A DNA stretch of 64,000 nt from Buddleja alternifolia (GCA_019426215.1 CM033392.1:36125980-36189979); one strand, 5' to 3'. Counted from the first letter of the stretch, positions 43,762 to 55,854 are shown. Notes: generated by a model not told the origin, from the sequence alone. Made by a program: numbers and translations.

Positions 43762-45514
43762 TGTTAGGGATTGTGCCCTAAAAATCCAATTATATGAAAC
43801 GTTTATATTTCGTTTGTGAAATTAATCTTTATTAATTTGTTACGAGTTATGAGTATTATATAAATCACACTATGAGATATACGTAGTCCAATATAATATA
43901 TGATAATCCAAATGGAAGTGTTGTTCCATGAAAAGACTTGGGTTATATGTGTCATATATTATTCTAAATGGGTTGTAGTCGGTGATAAGAATGGACGTCT
44001 TATCTGCTAAAGACTATAATATACTATATTCGATGATTTGTCTTAATCATGGGAATGAGGATTCCATATATAGTATATTCGTGTAAATCAATGAGATTGA
44101 AACACTGAACCGGACCAATTAAGTTATTTATTTTTTGACTACTATCGGAAATAAATAATTTTAACAACAACTCTAAATCCTACGATTGTCATGGACTAAT
44201 GCATCTAGTGTATATTACTTTGATGTATTCAGAAGTGAGGTCTTCGGTGGCCAATATACTTTATACATTGAGCAATTGCATGAAATGCGATTATGAAGGA
44301 CATTCATAAGGAATCTATAATCTCCATGAGAGATAAGAAATATTCCCTTTAATGGATTTACAATGTTCAACTATTCTAAAACTTTGGTCAAAGTATTTCA
44401 TGTGAAGTGTCACTGAAATTAAACGAAAAATAAGTTTTCGTATGAAAAGTTGACAATGAGCAAATCGGCATTTTAGGATAAGTGGTGAAGAATAAAATAA
44501 TAGTAGCATCGATTTTATTTCTTCGCGAATATTTCAATAGAGGAGTTAGTTGTAATATTCTTAAGTACGAGAACTCTTGAGTAATTTAATTAATTCTAGA
44601 GTGCAACAATATTTATTTAGTGGACTTAAATATTGTTAGTGGTAATCAAATATTACCATGCGATGGTAATTCGATTTGACCCATTTGAAGCTAGAATTAA
44701 TTTTTCCCTGAGGTCCCTTCGCAAGTCTCGAAAAGAAACCCGATAAAATACTAAAGCATCCATTGGATGGATAGTTTGAACTTAGATGAAAAACTATGTG
44801 GGAAATATCTTTAAAGAAAGATATTTAAATTAAATTTAAATTAAATTGAATTTAATTTAATTAAAAAAAAGGGTTGCAGGCGCGTGGCAACATGCGCGCG
44901 TGACAGCCAGCGCCTGCTGGCTATGTCTGGCGCGTGTATTACACGCGCCCTCGGCAGCTGATCGGCAGCTTGTGTTGTGTGGGGCTTGGCCCTTATGCCT
45001 TAGCCTTACCTTTGTTCAAGTGTATAAATGTGATTTTGTCCCACATTGAAAGATTTTGCAAGTTTTTCATCAATTAACCTCTATAAATAGAGGATTAGTT
45101 GTTCAATGATGTTTAAGGAAAAATCTTGCAAAGAAATTTTCTAAGTATTTGGAAAATATAATTGCAAGTATAAAGTTTCTTTTTTAAGAAATTTTATTTT
45201 AGTAATTTTATTTTGGGAGCCCACTCTCCCGGGTTGAAAGCGAGGCTCTGCGAAGAAGACTTTGCGGTACAAGGGCTCGGTTCGATCTTCGCCGAAAGGT
45301 TGTTTTTGAGTTTTTAATTATTGATTTTATTTCTATAGCATGCAATTAATTTGTTTCAATTAAATTTTTTAATTAGTTAGTTTTAATTGCTAGCTATAGG
45401 TAATCAATAATTATAAATTTTTTAATGTCTTGCATGCACGCGATAGAGCTAGACTCTTTATTTAATTCCGCTGCGTACCAATTTTGGGGTTATTTTCGAA
45501 ATAATTTCCCAACA
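43762..45514 (+). repeat. Solo LTR of a copia-type element
   Basis: 1,753 bp from TGTTAGGGATTGTGCCC to CCCAACA, with no internal region, flanked by perfect CTTTA duplications (43757-43761 and 45515-45519). TATAAATA at 45082-45089. A GC-rich segment with inverted CGCG runs lies at 44876-44965. Produced by recombination between the two LTRs of a former full element. Removing it and one CTTTA rejoins the C2 RT frame (KVDTF-KARLVVKGYSQ). Confidence 0.92.
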
Positions 45515-46230
45515 CTTTAAAGTCGGGCTCGTAGTGAAAGGGTATAGTCAAAGAGAAGGAATTGACTATCAAGAAACCTTTTCGCCCGTGGCTTTGATAA
45601 AGTCCATACAAATTCTGTTATCCAAAACTGCATACTTAGATTATGAGATATGGCAAATGGATGTCAAAACAACCTTTCTAAATGGATTCCTCGAGGAGGA
45701 TATCTATATGGAACAGCCAAAGGGTTTTGTATCCGAGTCCGATATCCATAAAGTATATAAACTTGAGAGGTCCATTTACGGTCTCAAGCAAGCATCTAGA
45801 AGCTGGAATCTCCGTTTTGATGAAGAAGTTAAGGGATATGGCTTCATCAAGAACAAAGATGAACCATGTGTCTACAAGAAGACTAGTGGGAGCAAACTCT
45901 CGTTCTTTGTACTATATGTGAATGACATTCTACTTATAGGAAATGACGTATGAGTTCTTACCAATGTCAAGAACGTTTTCCACGAAAGACTTGGGAGAAG
46001 CCACATACATTCTAGGAATTCGTATCTACAGGGATAGAATGAATAGAATGATAGGCCTCTCTCAAGCCCTTTACTTAAAAAAGGTCCTTAAGAGGTTTAT
46101 GATGGACAACTCTAAGAGAGGGTTTCTTCCCATGCAACATGGAGTACACTTATCTAAGTCTATGTGTCCTCAAAGTGAGGAAGATAAACAAGAGATGAGT
46201 AATGTACCCTATGCTTCTACAGTTGGTAGC
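45515..46230 (+). pseudogene. pol: Copia C2 reverse transcriptase
   Basis: Continues the RT after the solo LTR: YSQREGIDYQETFSPVALI, WQMDVKTTFLNG, YGLKQASRSWN. The catalytic box reads LYVNDILLIG (normally YVDD), so polymerase would be dead. A frameshift near 45950 separates the second piece (STKDLGEATYILGI, PYASTVGS). Interrupted by Athila within the conserved PYASTVGSLMYAM block. Confidence 0.9.
46226..46230. repeat. Target site duplication of Athila (GTAGC), left copy
   Basis: GTAGC precedes the left LTR; identical GTAGC at 59144-59148 follows the right LTR. Confidence 0.93.
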
Positions 46231-47890
46231 TGATAAGAGGCATTTGTACGTGTTTTTAAGCCCCTTTGCGTTTATGTCTTAGGTTCATTTATCGCTTGAT
46301 TCTTGCCACATGTGCGTTTAATTCATGCATTAAGTGATTTCAGGTCTTAAATGGATACAATCAAAGAACGGGATGAAAAATGACATATAAAACAAGTTTA
46401 GGCCAAATTGCTATGCACCTCTAAGCCTAGGCGCCATCTTGCCCACGCCCGGGCGCCGTATCAGCACCACTTTCCACGTTCGAGCGCTTTTTCCGTATGT
46501 TTAGAGACCGAATTGGATGAATTTTCCTTCTACAAAGTTGTAGAACTATGTGTTAGCTTCAAACGAGGACTTGAATCATCCAAATCGGAGTTTTGTGGAG
46601 AGAGTTATAAAGGAAATATAATTACTGCGCCAGACAGAGGCAAATACTCCCAACATTCTGATTTGGGCGCCCGAGCGCCATAATTCCCGCGCCTAGGCGT
46701 GGCCACATCCGAGATTTGATTCCTTTCAGCCAAAAGATCATCATTTGATGGGGGAATGGAACATTTAAAGCCAAGAGGTCATCACATGTAGGGGAGGGAT
46801 GTCATAAGTATGTTTCTTATTAGATCTACTTTAGGGAATTATATACTACTCACTTTAAGAGTAGTGGAGGGGACACTAGGGGGGACATACACATGAGGAG
46901 CTGATTTGTGGTGGTCTTCTTAAGGATATTTGAGCACAATTGACCGAACATTGGGGGAGGAGGAGAGAGAGGGAGGCATTTTGGCCATCACTTTTCACTC
47001 ATCACCATTTCTTCATCACTTTTGGGGGGAACAAAGAGAGAGGAGCTAAGGATTGAAGATCAAGAGAGCAAAGATCCATCATCAATCAATTGAGGGAGTT
47101 TTAATTATTTGCATTTACATGTTTATTTCCATGAGTATGTATATGTTTGTATTAGATTTTCTTAAGGCTTTGATGAGAGGCTAATATTGTAGAACTAAGG
47201 CCATGTGAAGGCCAAATTTATGAATCAATATATGTGAAGTTGCTCTTTGTATTAATTCTCCTATTGCTTTGTGTGTTAATTCTATGCTTTTATTCCAATC
47301 ATGTGTTTGATCACCATATGCTTGCTATCTTGCCTAATCTAGTTGTTCGAGAGAAAATAGATTAGGGTGCAAGGGAATTAACACATCATCCGAAACAAAT
47401 GAGGGATTGCCCTAGAAATAGGTAAAGATTCCCGGGTGTTGTTAGCCGGATTCGTTCGGGGAAGCTCTAGAACGTTAATGCGTGATTTTTGATTAGATTC
47501 TCGGATAGACATATTTAGAGAACCGTCAATTAATCATAGGATTATTATGTGCCGAGACATCGGGTAATAGTTAATTTAGGAGTTTCCACCAAAGCAATAG
47601 GAGTCTAATAATTCGAAGAGTAGCTCATATATATTGACGAGTAGATTCGGTTGTAGCATGTGCCTTAGTCATTTTATCATACGTGAGATTAAATCTATAG
47701 TACGTTTCTCTTTGGTTCGTTAATTGCTTAATCTTTTTCTTGCACTTTACTTTAATTGTCTTATCTTTTATCGAAAATCATGAACTAGAATTCAAGTCCT
47801 TGTGGTTCGACAACCCGGACTTTTTGTCCACTTATTACTACACACGTCTAGTGCACTTGCTATCATAGCACGTTAGCTTTTAGCGTGTCA
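46231..47890 (+). repeat. Athila 5' LTR
   Basis: TGATAAGAGG to GCGTGTCA. GC motifs CCTAGGCGCC, CCGGGCGCC and CGCCCGAGCGCC cluster at 46430-46500 and 46667-46705. A TATATA segment at about 46852 may be the promoter. Confidence 0.95.
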
Positions 47891-47896
47891 AGTTTT

Positions 47897-47914
47897 TGGC
47901 GCCGTTGCCGGGGA
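47897..47914 (+). promoter_or_regulatory. Athila primer binding site, tRNA-Asp type
   Basis: TGGCGCCGTTGCCGGGGA, identical to that of element N at 18530. Confidence 0.92.
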
Positions 47915-48051
47915 CTTGTTTATTTTAGTTTTTTTTTATTTTCACCAACAATTTTTATAATTCTTAGTTTTCATTTATTTCTTGATTTTCTTTTATTTTC
48001 GTGACTAGTCTAATTTTGTTCTTGTATTTAATTGTTAGGTTCTTGAGGTGC

Positions 48052-49985
48052 ATGACCCGCTCCTCAAACAAGCCTTTATACGAGTTGGAGCCCGAAATTG
48101 AACGAGTTCTTAGGACTAGTAGGCGAGCAAGAGAAATGGCCAATAATCTCAACCAAAACCCAAATGGAAATTTCCCGGACATGAACTCACCGGAAACTAG
48201 GGAGTGGTTACAAGGTGTTCTACAAGCCATGCAAGCGGTACCTCCTCCACAACTCCCGTCGGTTCGGGGTAGCTTACCACCTAGGGTCCATACCATTCCG
48301 GGGCCCGTAGTCGTGCCTAATTTCTTCACACCAAACTACCACATTCCGGCTCACATTTTTAATATGGTGCAAGGAGATCCTTTCTATGGAGAACCGCACG
48401 AATCACCACACGCTCATTTGGAAACCATAGATGAGGCTCTTGTGACCATTCAATATCACCCACGAGATCTTGATGCGATTCGTCTAAGAGTCTTCCATTT
48501 CTCATTGAAGGATAGGGCGACAACATGGTACAAATCCTTACCTCCACAATCTATTACAACATGGAGTGAGTTGGTCGATGCCTTTTTAAATAAATTCTTT
48601 CCACCCTCAAAAATCAATGAGCTACGGAGTAATATAAAAGGGTTTAGGCAAAGGAGCAATGAATCTTTAGCCGAGGCTTGGCCTAGATATAAGGGCATGC
48701 TCCGTAAATGTCGCGATCATAATTTTGGGTTAGGTCACGTATTCGGCATAGACTCAACGCGGGTGCGGGAGGAGATCTCCTTGGGTTAGACTGTCAAAGT
48801 GTATGGGACAAAGTCGAACAGTTGGCCCGAGAAGACGAGCTTTACCCCGACGATGGAGAGGCCTCATCCTCTAAAAAGGTTGCTTGTATTGAGGAAATAG
48901 TTGAGGAAGTAGTACTCTTGGAACCGGAGGTTGGCAATGTTAATTATGTGGGGAATCAAAATAAACCTCGGGTGAACTTTCATATACCCGAGAATTTTCC
49001 AAAAAAGCCCAACCCCGCACAGAACGCACAACCGGGGATCTATCAACCGGGGATCTATCAATCTCCACGACCACCCTTCAATAACCCACCCCCGAGGCAA
49101 GGCAATTTCAATGGACAAGGTCAAGGTCAAGTGCAAATGCGACCTCCCACAATCGATGAGAAACTGGATGCTCACATGAAAAAGTCCGATACATCCTTCA
49201 ACGAACTTCGGAGTATGATAAAGGATATGTGTATGGAGATGAAGGATTTGTGAACACAAATAGGGCAACTTTCTAATGCGGTTAACGGTAGAGCCCCGGG
49301 GACTCTCCCAAGCGACACGGAAAAGAACCCGAAGGCCCAATGCAATGCCATAGCCTTGAGAAGTGGCAAACAATTGGAGAATGACACTGCCAGTACATCC
49401 GCGCCCGAGCGCCCAGACATGCACGCCCAGGCGCCTGATCTAACTTGTTCTGGACAAAACTCTCTGAATCCCGCGCCCGAGCGCCCCGACCTGCACGCCC
49501 AGGCGCCTACAGATACGCGCCTAGGCACCAATATACGCGCCCAGGCGCCACCCACAAACCTGCCAGATGCAAACTCTCTGCATCCCGCGCCCGAGCGCCC
49601 AGAACTGCACGCCCAGGCGCCAACAGATCCGCGCCTAGGCGCCGATATACGCGCCCAGGCGCCGCCCACTGTTTCTGTGGGTTTTCATCCGTCTAATCCA
49701 ACGCTTTCTCCCCCTATCGAAGTTCGTCTCCCCTTCCCAAATGCTCACAAAAAGAAGAAAAAGGAAATGGATCCGAGCTTTCTCCGAATTTTGGCAATCC
49801 TTCGGGAAGTGAGAATTAATATTCCGTTTATTGACGCCATTCTCCAAATGCCGAATTATGTGAAGTTCTTCAAGGACATACTCTCCAACAAGCAGAAGTG
49901 GGAAGAGAATGAGACGGTGTGCCTCACGGAAGAATGCTCCGCCGTATTACTCAATAAATTGCCAACTAAGCTCCAAATCCCGGGA
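48052..49985 (+). pseudogene. gag: Athila gag, three lesions
   Basis: ATG at 48052 (MTRSSNKPLYELEPEIERVL); an upstream non-ATG extension is ignored. The Retrotrans_gag capsid domain is plain: HAHLETIDEALVTIQ, LRVFHFSLKDRATTWYKSLP, TWSELVDAFLNKFFPPSK, ESLAEAWPRYKGMLRKCRDH. At about 48765 a deletion with frameshift joins GIDSTR to the later AGGDLLGLDCQSVWDKVEQL. The next piece (48822-49253) ends in TGA at 49251-49253; the same frame continues with GQLSNAVNGRAPGTLPS and the AQAP repeats. A one-base frameshift near 49983 leads into the protease. The CCHC knuckle is not seen. Three lesions in such a young insertion suggest it moved while already defective. Confidence 0.85.
49401..49665 (+). repeat. 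GC-rich repeat inside Athila gag
   Basis: Three units starting at 49401, 49473 and 49587, each opening GCGCCCGAGCGCCC and followed by GCCCAGGCGCC. They encode PAPERPxxHAQAP repeats. The same GGCGCC-centred motif recurs in the LTR and in the 53731-54003 array. Confidence 0.85.
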
Positions 49986-52900
49986 GTCTCACAATCCCAT
50001 GCACAATTGGATCCCTATCATTCAAGAAGGTGTTATGTGACTCGGGGGCCAGCATCAATCTTCTTCCATACTCACTGTTTAAAAAGCTAGGCCTTGGAAA
50101 TCCCAAGCCGACCTCAATGAGCCTTCAACTAGCCGACCGATCGATCAAGAGGCCCAAGGGGATAATCGAAGACGTTATTGTCCAAGTCGACAAGTTTTAT
50201 TTTCCCGTTGATTTCGTAGTACTCGACATGGAAGAAGATGTGGAGGTACCATTAATCCTAGGGAGACCATTCCTAGCCACGGGTAAGGCGGTAATTGACA
50301 TTGCTAATGGTAAGCTTACCTTGAATGTGGGCGATGACAAAGTTACCTTTGATGTTTACAAAGTCCTTAAACATCCTATTGATCATGACTCGTGTTATCG
50401 AATTGATACATTTGACCATTTGATTGTTGAGTATTTACAGGACAATACAATTGAAAATTCTCTCGAACAGAGTCTTATGAAATCCATGCAAGTGGACTCG
50501 GAGAAAGATGATCTAGTGGAAAAGGTTCTAAGCTTGGAGTACAAATCTTCCTCTCATTCGGGAGGATTCATCAAAGTTGATAGATCATTGTCAGGATCAC
50601 CTCGCCCATCTATTGAAGAACCCCCCTCTCTCGAACTCAAACCCCTCCCCTCCCACCTTAAATATGTGTACTTGAACGATGACGAAACACTCCCATTGAT
50701 CATTTCCTCATCTCTTTCAGGATCACAAGAAGAGCAATTAATGACGGTGTTGAGATCTCACAAACGGGCTTTTGGGTGGAAACTTGCGGACATCAAAGGC
50801 ATTAGTCCAGCGATATGTATGCACAAAATACTTATGGAGGACTCCACCAAGCCTACACGCCAACCCCAAAGGAGATCAAACCCACAAATCCAAGAGGTAG
50901 TAAAGAAGGAAGTGATTAAACTGCTCGACTCAGGTATAATCTATCCTATTTCTGATAGTGCGTGGGTGAGCCCTACCCAAGTGGTGCCTAAGAAAGGGGG
51001 GATAACGGTAATTGAGAATGCGAATAATGAGCTTATCCCAACTCGTATAATTAGTGGGTGGCGTGTATGTATAGATTACCGTAAGTTGAATGATGCCACA
51101 CGTAAGGATCATTTCCCCCTCCCCTTTATTGACCAAATGCTTGAACGATTAGCCGGGCATGATTTCTATTGTTTTCTAGATGGTTACTCCGGCTATAATC
51201 AAATTGCCATAGATCCTGAGGACCAAGAGAAAACCACTTTCACTTGTCCTTATGGCACATTTGCTTATAGAAGGATGCCATTTGGCTTGTGTAATGCCCC
51301 GGCCACTTTTCAAAGATGCATGATGGCTATTTTTCATGATATGGTTGAAGATTTCCTTGAAATTTTTATGGATGACTTTTCTGTTTTCGGAACAACTTTT
51401 GATATCTGTCTTGCTCATCTAAATGTTGTGCTTAAACGTTGTGAAGAAACCAACCTTGTTTTGAATTGGGAAAAATGCCATTTAATGGTCCGGGAGGGGA
51501 TTGTACTTGGCCACAAGATCTCTCAAAAAGGGATCGAAGTGGACCAAGCCAAGATTGAGGTCATTGAAAAACTTCCCCCGCCCACATCGGTAAAAGCTGT
51601 TAGGAGTTTTCTCGGGCATGCTGGTTTCTATAGGCGATTCATCTTGAATTTCTCTAAAATTGCGAAACCGTTGTCTAATTTGCTTGTTAAAGATGCACCT
51701 TTTGATTTCAATTCTTCTTGTATGCAGGCCTTTCTTGATTTGAAGGAACGCTTAGTTTCCGCCCCTATCATGTCATCCCCCGATTGGAGCTTACCATTCG
51801 AATTGATGTGTGATGCGAGTGACACCGCGGTTGGAGCGGTCCTTGGCCAAAGGAAGGAAAAGGTATTTCGAACCATTTACTATGCTAGTAAAACTCTTAA
51901 CGATGCACAATTGAATTATGCCACCACGGAAAAAGAATTACTCGCCATAGTCTTTGCATTCGATAAATTCCACTCTTACCTCGTGCTAAACAAAGTGATA
52001 GTTTACACCGATCATTCGGCTTTAAAATATTTGCTTGCCAAGAAAGATGCTAAACCAAGACTCCTTAGGTGGATTTTGTTACTCCAAGAATTTGATTTAG
52101 AGATAAAAGACAAGAAAGGCACCGAAAATGTAGTAGCCGACCACCTCTCACGATTAGAGCTAGTGAATGATCCGTTAGATGAGACACCAATTCGTGAGGA
52201 ATTCCCAGATGAACACCTCCTTGCTATTTCTGAAAAAATTTCACCTTGGTATGCTAACTTTGCCAATTACATTGTTACGGGCCGTCTTCCCCCGGATATC
52301 ACTTTTCATCAAAAGAAGAAATTTCTATCTGATGTAAAGCAATATCTTTGGGACGAACCCTTTTTATTCAAAGTTTGTGCAGATGGTTTAATTCGACGTT
52401 GCATACCCGAAACGGACGTGCATGCTATCCTATCTCATTGTCATGATATGGCGGTAGGTGGCCATTTTGGGCCTTCCAAAACGGTAGCTAAGATCCTCCA
52501 ATCAGGTTTCTTCTGGCCTACTCTTGTTAAAGATGCACATCATTATGTCAAATCTTGTGATCGCTGTCAACGAATGGGGAACATCTCTAAACATCATGAA
52601 ACGCCCTTAAATAGCATGTTAGAGTGTGAGTTGTTTGATGTATGGGGTGTGGATTTCATGGGCCCTTTCCCCAGTTCTTGTTCAAATAAATATATCCTTG
52701 TTGCGGTAGACTATGTCTCCAAATGGGTGGAAGCCGTGGCCTTGCCTACTAATGATGCTCGGGTTGTCACTCGTTTTCTGAAGAAGCATATTTTTACTCG
52801 ATTTGGAACTCCCCGAGCCATCATTAGTGACGGGGGCACCCACTTCTGCAACAGGCAGTTTGAACTTTTATTGACCAAGTACGGGGTGAAGCATAAAATT

Positions 52901-53530
52901 TCGACCCCATACCACCCACAAACTAGTGGCCAAGTGGAGGTCTCGAATAGGGAGATTAAGCGTATTTTAGAAAAAATTGTCAACGCATCAAGAAAGGATT
53001 GGTCCCTTAAATTGGATGATGCTCTTTGGGCTTATCGGACCGCCTATAAAACCCCAATTGGCATGTCCCCGTATCGTCTTGTTTTTTGTAAAACATGTCA
53101 CTTGCCCGTTGAACTCGAGCATCGTGCTTATTGGGCCATTAAGTTTCTAAATTTTGACTCTCAAAGTGTAGGTACACAACGTTTGCTACAACTCAACGAG
53201 CTCGAAGAATGGCGTCATCTTGCCTATGAGAACGCAAAACTCTATAAGGAGCGGACCAAAATGTGGCATGACAAACATATTCTCCCCCGGGAATTCCACA
53301 AGGGAGAGCGGGTGTTGCTATACAACTCTCGACTCCGACTCTTCCCCGGGAAGCTTAAGTCTCGATGGTCGGGCCCATTTTTGAATTCCCAAGTCTATCC
53401 ATCCGGCGCCGTCGAGCTTACAACAGATAAAGGACATACTTTCTTGGTCAACGCTCAACGTCTAAAACCTTACTTAGGGATGGATGGACCAAGAGACAAA
53501 GAGTCCTTCATCCTCGCGGACCCTTCGTGA
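49985..53530 (+). CDS. pol: Athila pol: protease, reverse transcriptase, RNase H, integrase (intact frame)
   Basis: A single open frame of about 1,180 codons without its own ATG (residue numbers count from the GTG at 50030). Protease [12 protein letters not shown] (Asp 4) with [11 protein letters not shown] at about 76-86. RT at 297-480: [35 protein letters not shown] and the catalytic FMDDF at 446-450. RNase H at 590-710: Asp 597 (CDASD), Glu 634 (TEKELLAI), Asp 661 (YTDHSAL). Integrase: H803/H812 and C843/C846 zinc finger, catalytic Asp 875 (GVDFMGP), Asp 934 (ISDGGTHF) and Glu 970 (QVEVSNRE), 35 residues apart. All catalytic residues are present. Stop TGA at 53528. It needs gag upstream to be translated; the frameshift at about 49983 now separates them. 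Confidence 0.95.
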   Translation, partial: SLTIPCTIGSLSFKKVLCDSGASINLLPYSLFKKLGLGNPKPTSMSLQLADRSIKRPKGIIEDVIVQVDKFYFPVDFVVLDMEEDVEVPLILGRPFLATGKAVIDIANGKLTLNVGDDKVTFDVYKVLKHPIDHDSCYRIDTFDHLIVEYLQDNTIENSLEQSLMKSMQVDSEKDDLVEKVLSLEYKSSSHSGGFIKVDRSLSGSPRPSIEEPPSLELKPLPSHLKYVYLNDDETLPLIISSSLSGSQEEQLMTVLRSHKRAFGWKLADIKGISPAICMHKILMEDSTKPTRQPQRRSNPQIQEVVKKEVIKLLDSGIIYPISDSAWVSPTQVVPKKGGITVIENANNELIPTRIISGWRVCIDYRKLNDATRKDHFPLPFIDQMLERLAGHDFYCFLDGYSGYNQIAIDPEDQEKTTFTCPYGTFAYRRMPFGLCNAPATFQRCMMAIFHDMVEDFLEIFMDDFSVFGTTFDICLAHLNVVLKRCEETNLVLNWEKCHLMVREGIVLGHKISQKGIEVDQAKIEVIEKLPPPTSVKAVRSFLGHAGFYRRFILNFSKIAKPLSNLLVKDAPFDFNSSCMQAFLDLKERLVSAPIMSSPDWSLPFELMCDASDTAVGAVLGQRKEKVFRTIYYASKTLNDAQLNYATTEKELLAIVFAFDKFHSYLVLNKVIVYTDHSALKYLLAKKDAKPRLLRWILLLQEFDLEIKDKKGTENVVADHLSRLELVNDPLDETPIREEFPDEHLLAISEKISPWYANFANYIVTGRLPPDITFHQKKKFLSDVKQYLWDEPFLFKVCADGLIRRCIPETDVHAILSHCHDMAVGGHFGPSKTVAKILQSGFFWPTLVKDAHHYVKSCDRCQRMGNISKHHETPLNSMLECELFDVWGVDFMGPFPSSCSNKYILVAVDYVSKWVEAVALPTNDARVVTRFLKKHIFTRFGTPRAIISDGGTHFCNRQFELLLTKYGVKHKISTPYHPQTSGQVEVSNREIKRILEKIVNASRKDWSLKLDDALWAYRTAYKTPIGMSPYRLVFCKTCHLPVELEHRAYWAIKFLNFDSQSVGTQRLLQLNELEEWRHLAYENAKLYKERTKMWHDKHILPREFHKGERVLLYNSRLRLFPGKLKSRWSGPFLNSQVYPSGAVELTTDKGHTFLVNAQRLKPYLGMDGPRDKESFILADPS

Positions 53531-53542
53531 TTCTTCGCTTTC

Positions 53543-53588
53543 AGTCGAGCTAATGACTCTAAACTAGCGCTTCTTGGGAGGCAACCCA
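53543..53588 (+). other. Post-pol conserved non-coding block of Athila
   Basis: GTCGAGCTAATGACTCTAAA, then AGCGCTTCTTGGGAGGCAAC, CCA. Close match to 19994-20040 in element N. It lies 12 bases after the pol stop. Confidence 0.7.
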
Positions 53589-53730
53589 TGTTTTCTTTCC
53601 GTTTCCTTTTCTTTTTCCCTTATTATTCCGTTTGTTGCTTTATTTTCTAATCTTACATCTTTGTTAGTTTGTGTTTTAAGTGTTTTGTCTCTTCCCTTTT
53701 GAAACAGGAAATGAAATTCTTTACAAAACT

Positions 53731-54003
53731 ATTCTGAAAGGGGCGCCCAAGCGCCGAGAAAACAGGCGCCTAGGCGCCCGATTCTGAAAGGGGCGCCCAA
53801 GCGCCGAGAAATCAGGCGCCTAGGCGCCCGATTCTGAAAGGGGCGCCCAAGCGCTGAGAAATCAGGCGCCTAGGCGCCCGATTCTGAAAGGGGCGCCCAA
53901 GCGCCGAACAACGCCCGCCTAGGCGCGGGCATTACCACTCAAACAAATCCAGGTACGCTGTGTCGCGCGCCTAGGCGCCCAAACACGCGCGCCTAGGCGC
54001 CCG
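53731..54003 (+). repeat. 50-bp GC-rich tandem array in Athila spacer
   Basis: Four 50-bp units starting at 53731, 53781, 53831 and 53881. Each holds GGGGCGCCCAAGCGCC and GGCGCCTAGGCGCCC; the fourth is diverged. Two more GCGCCTAGGCGCC palindromes follow at 53967-54003. Confidence 0.92.
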
Positions 54004-54546
54004 ATTCTGATTTAAACACATATTTGGGTCAAAACGGTCAAAATTCTCCCAAAATCTTCACAACTCCTCTCCCACGCGATTTCCGGCGACTCTCTCACCA
54101 TTTCCGGCCATTTCCACCGTATTTCACCGCCACTTTCCATCAACATAATTCGTTGCACAAGAGGCTCTTCTTTCACATTGACTCGGTGCGAAAATTTTGG
54201 GGATAAAAGGTGAGTTTTGGCTTTACCCTTCTTCCATTTCCGATTCATAGCCGACGAGTAGGTGCCTTGCGTTATATTTTGAGGATTAATTGGGGCATTG
54301 TCCGATTGTAGATTGATTTTTTGTTATTGCATTTGAGGACTTTTATTGGATTTGTGGGTTGAAATTGAATTTGTGGGTTGTTGTTGTTGAAATTGGATAT
54401 ATTTTGTTGATTAAATCGTGGATTGTTTCTAGAGTGTGGGTTGCTCTCTGATTTTGGTGTGTTGTTGGGCGTTGACGATTGTTGTATTTGGTTGGTTGCA
54501 TTTGGGTTAATTTGAGTAGTTGAGAAGTTGATAATTGTTGTTGCAA

Positions 54547-55704
54547 ATGACGAAAACTACCAACAGACCGTCCAAGGGTAAGAAAAAAGTGGGTGAGGGT
54601 TCCTCTAATGAGCCCGAGACTCCCGATAATACCCGTTTTGAAAACCCCCAAGTCCAAATTATGTGTCAGAGTTTGAGCACCCCCCGCACCCTTATTAAGG
54701 AGCACTATTTAACCACCCGGGGACAGCCCTCTGTGCACGAATTGATACAGTTTCATCGCTTACAGTTTTTCTGTCAAAAGCCCGAGGCCATTCATCTTCC
54801 TTGGGTTCTGGAATTCTTCAGCTCCGGGGTTTATGATGAGATTGAGACACGAGGATGGCTGGGGACTACCCTTTTGGTCCGGGGCAAACATGTCAATTAT
54901 GAGTTGAGACAGATTAGGGAGAGCATAGGCACCCCGACACCTCAGACATGCGAGTTCACCACTCTTTACAATGCAGGGCGCCTCCGAGTTAGCCTATCAA
55001 ATATTTTGCAGGTTATTGGCCGAGAAGGGTGGGAATGGGTACCCGGAGAAGCTCATGTCCCCCGTAGGGCTCTATTACCCGAGGCTGCTTTCTGGCTCGA
55101 CTTCATCCGATTCAATTTAATGCCGAGTACCAATCGATCAGAGGCAAACAAGGAACGGGCCACCCTCATCTACGCTATTATGTCCAAGAAAGCTGTGGAC
55201 TTTGCCCGGGTAATCCACAAGTCTTTGACGGACCACTTTAGGAAGTTGAAGAATGAGTTAGGGCCGTTGATTAACAAAGAATTGGCTAAGCAAAAGGGAG
55301 AAGGTCCCACTCGGAAGATTCCCATCATTCTCCCGTCACTGATCACAGCTTTATGCAAGGCGGCTAAGGTTCCCACATTTCCTTTGGAGCGTACTGAGCT
55401 TCCTGGTTCTTATCTCACCGTGGTAGATGACGACTCCCAGGCTCCTCCACCACCAGCTACTTCCAAGAGGCCTCGCCCGTCTTCATCCCGGTCTACTAGC
55501 TCCCCACAGTTTCCACCTATGGATGCCGCCGCCATTAGACAATTAAAGGATGAATTGAGGGAGGAGTTGCGAGATGAGATGAGGGTGGTCATGTCTGACA
55601 CTTGTGCTTATTTCCGTCAGCTTTTTGTAGAGCATGATGCGTTTGTCGGTTGGGGGCCGTTTGATTATTCTGCTCCTCCACCTTACCCGCACCCCCCGCC
55701 TTAG
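54547..55704 (+). CDS. Athila additional ORF after pol (putative plant transposon protein domain), TAG before its acidic tail
   Basis: ATG at 54547 (MTKTTNRPSKGKKKVGEGSS), 385 residues. A basic N-terminus is followed by a domain I recognise as the plant-specific family often called putative plant transposon protein: FHRLQFFCQKPE, LPWVLEFFSSGVYDE, TLLVRGKHVNYELRQIRESI, WVPGEAHVPRRALLPEAAFW. Then a Lys-rich segment (LINKELAKQKGEG), a Pro/Ser-rich stretch (KRPRPSSSRSTSS), a short coiled coil (IRQLKDELREELRDEMR) and a Pro-rich end. TAG at 55702-55704 is followed in frame by 49 more residues that are strongly acidic (LDDLGGEDEDYIDRF), with TAG at 55852-55854. No membrane segment is visible, so an envelope role is unsupported. 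Function unknown. Confidence 0.8.
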   Translation: MTKTTNRPSKGKKKVGEGSSNEPETPDNTRFENPQVQIMCQSLSTPRTLIKEHYLTTRGQPSVHELIQFHRLQFFCQKPEAIHLPWVLEFFSSGVYDEIETRGWLGTTLLVRGKHVNYELRQIRESIGTPTPQTCEFTTLYNAGRLRVSLSNILQVIGREGWEWVPGEAHVPRRALLPEAAFWLDFIRFNLMPSTNRSEANKERATLIYAIMSKKAVDFARVIHKSLTDHFRKLKNELGPLINKELAKQKGEGPTRKIPIILPSLITALCKAAKVPTFPLERTELPGSYLTVVDDDSQAPPPPATSKRPRPSSSRSTSSPQFPPMDAAAIRQLKDELREELRDEMRVVMSDTCAYFRQLFVEHDAFVGWGPFDYSAPPPYPHPPP

Positions 55705-55854
55705 CAGCCCGCAGATATGCACGAGTCAGGTGCTCTCGTTCCTGACGGAGGTGATGATGAGGCTCATAATGATGAGGGTAGCCCGTTGATTGATTTGGAT
55801 GATCTCGGCGGCGAGGATGAGGATTACATTGACCGTTTTGGCACCACCGATTAG

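Noticed and set aside
46408..46683. 91-residue ORF in the Athila LTR
   Set aside because: LTR sequence spanning the GC motifs; no domain, no support as a gene.
48864..49669. Minus-strand ORFs of 186 and 165 residues, rich in Gly/Arg/Ala
   Set aside because: Antisense shadows of gag and its GC-rich repeats.
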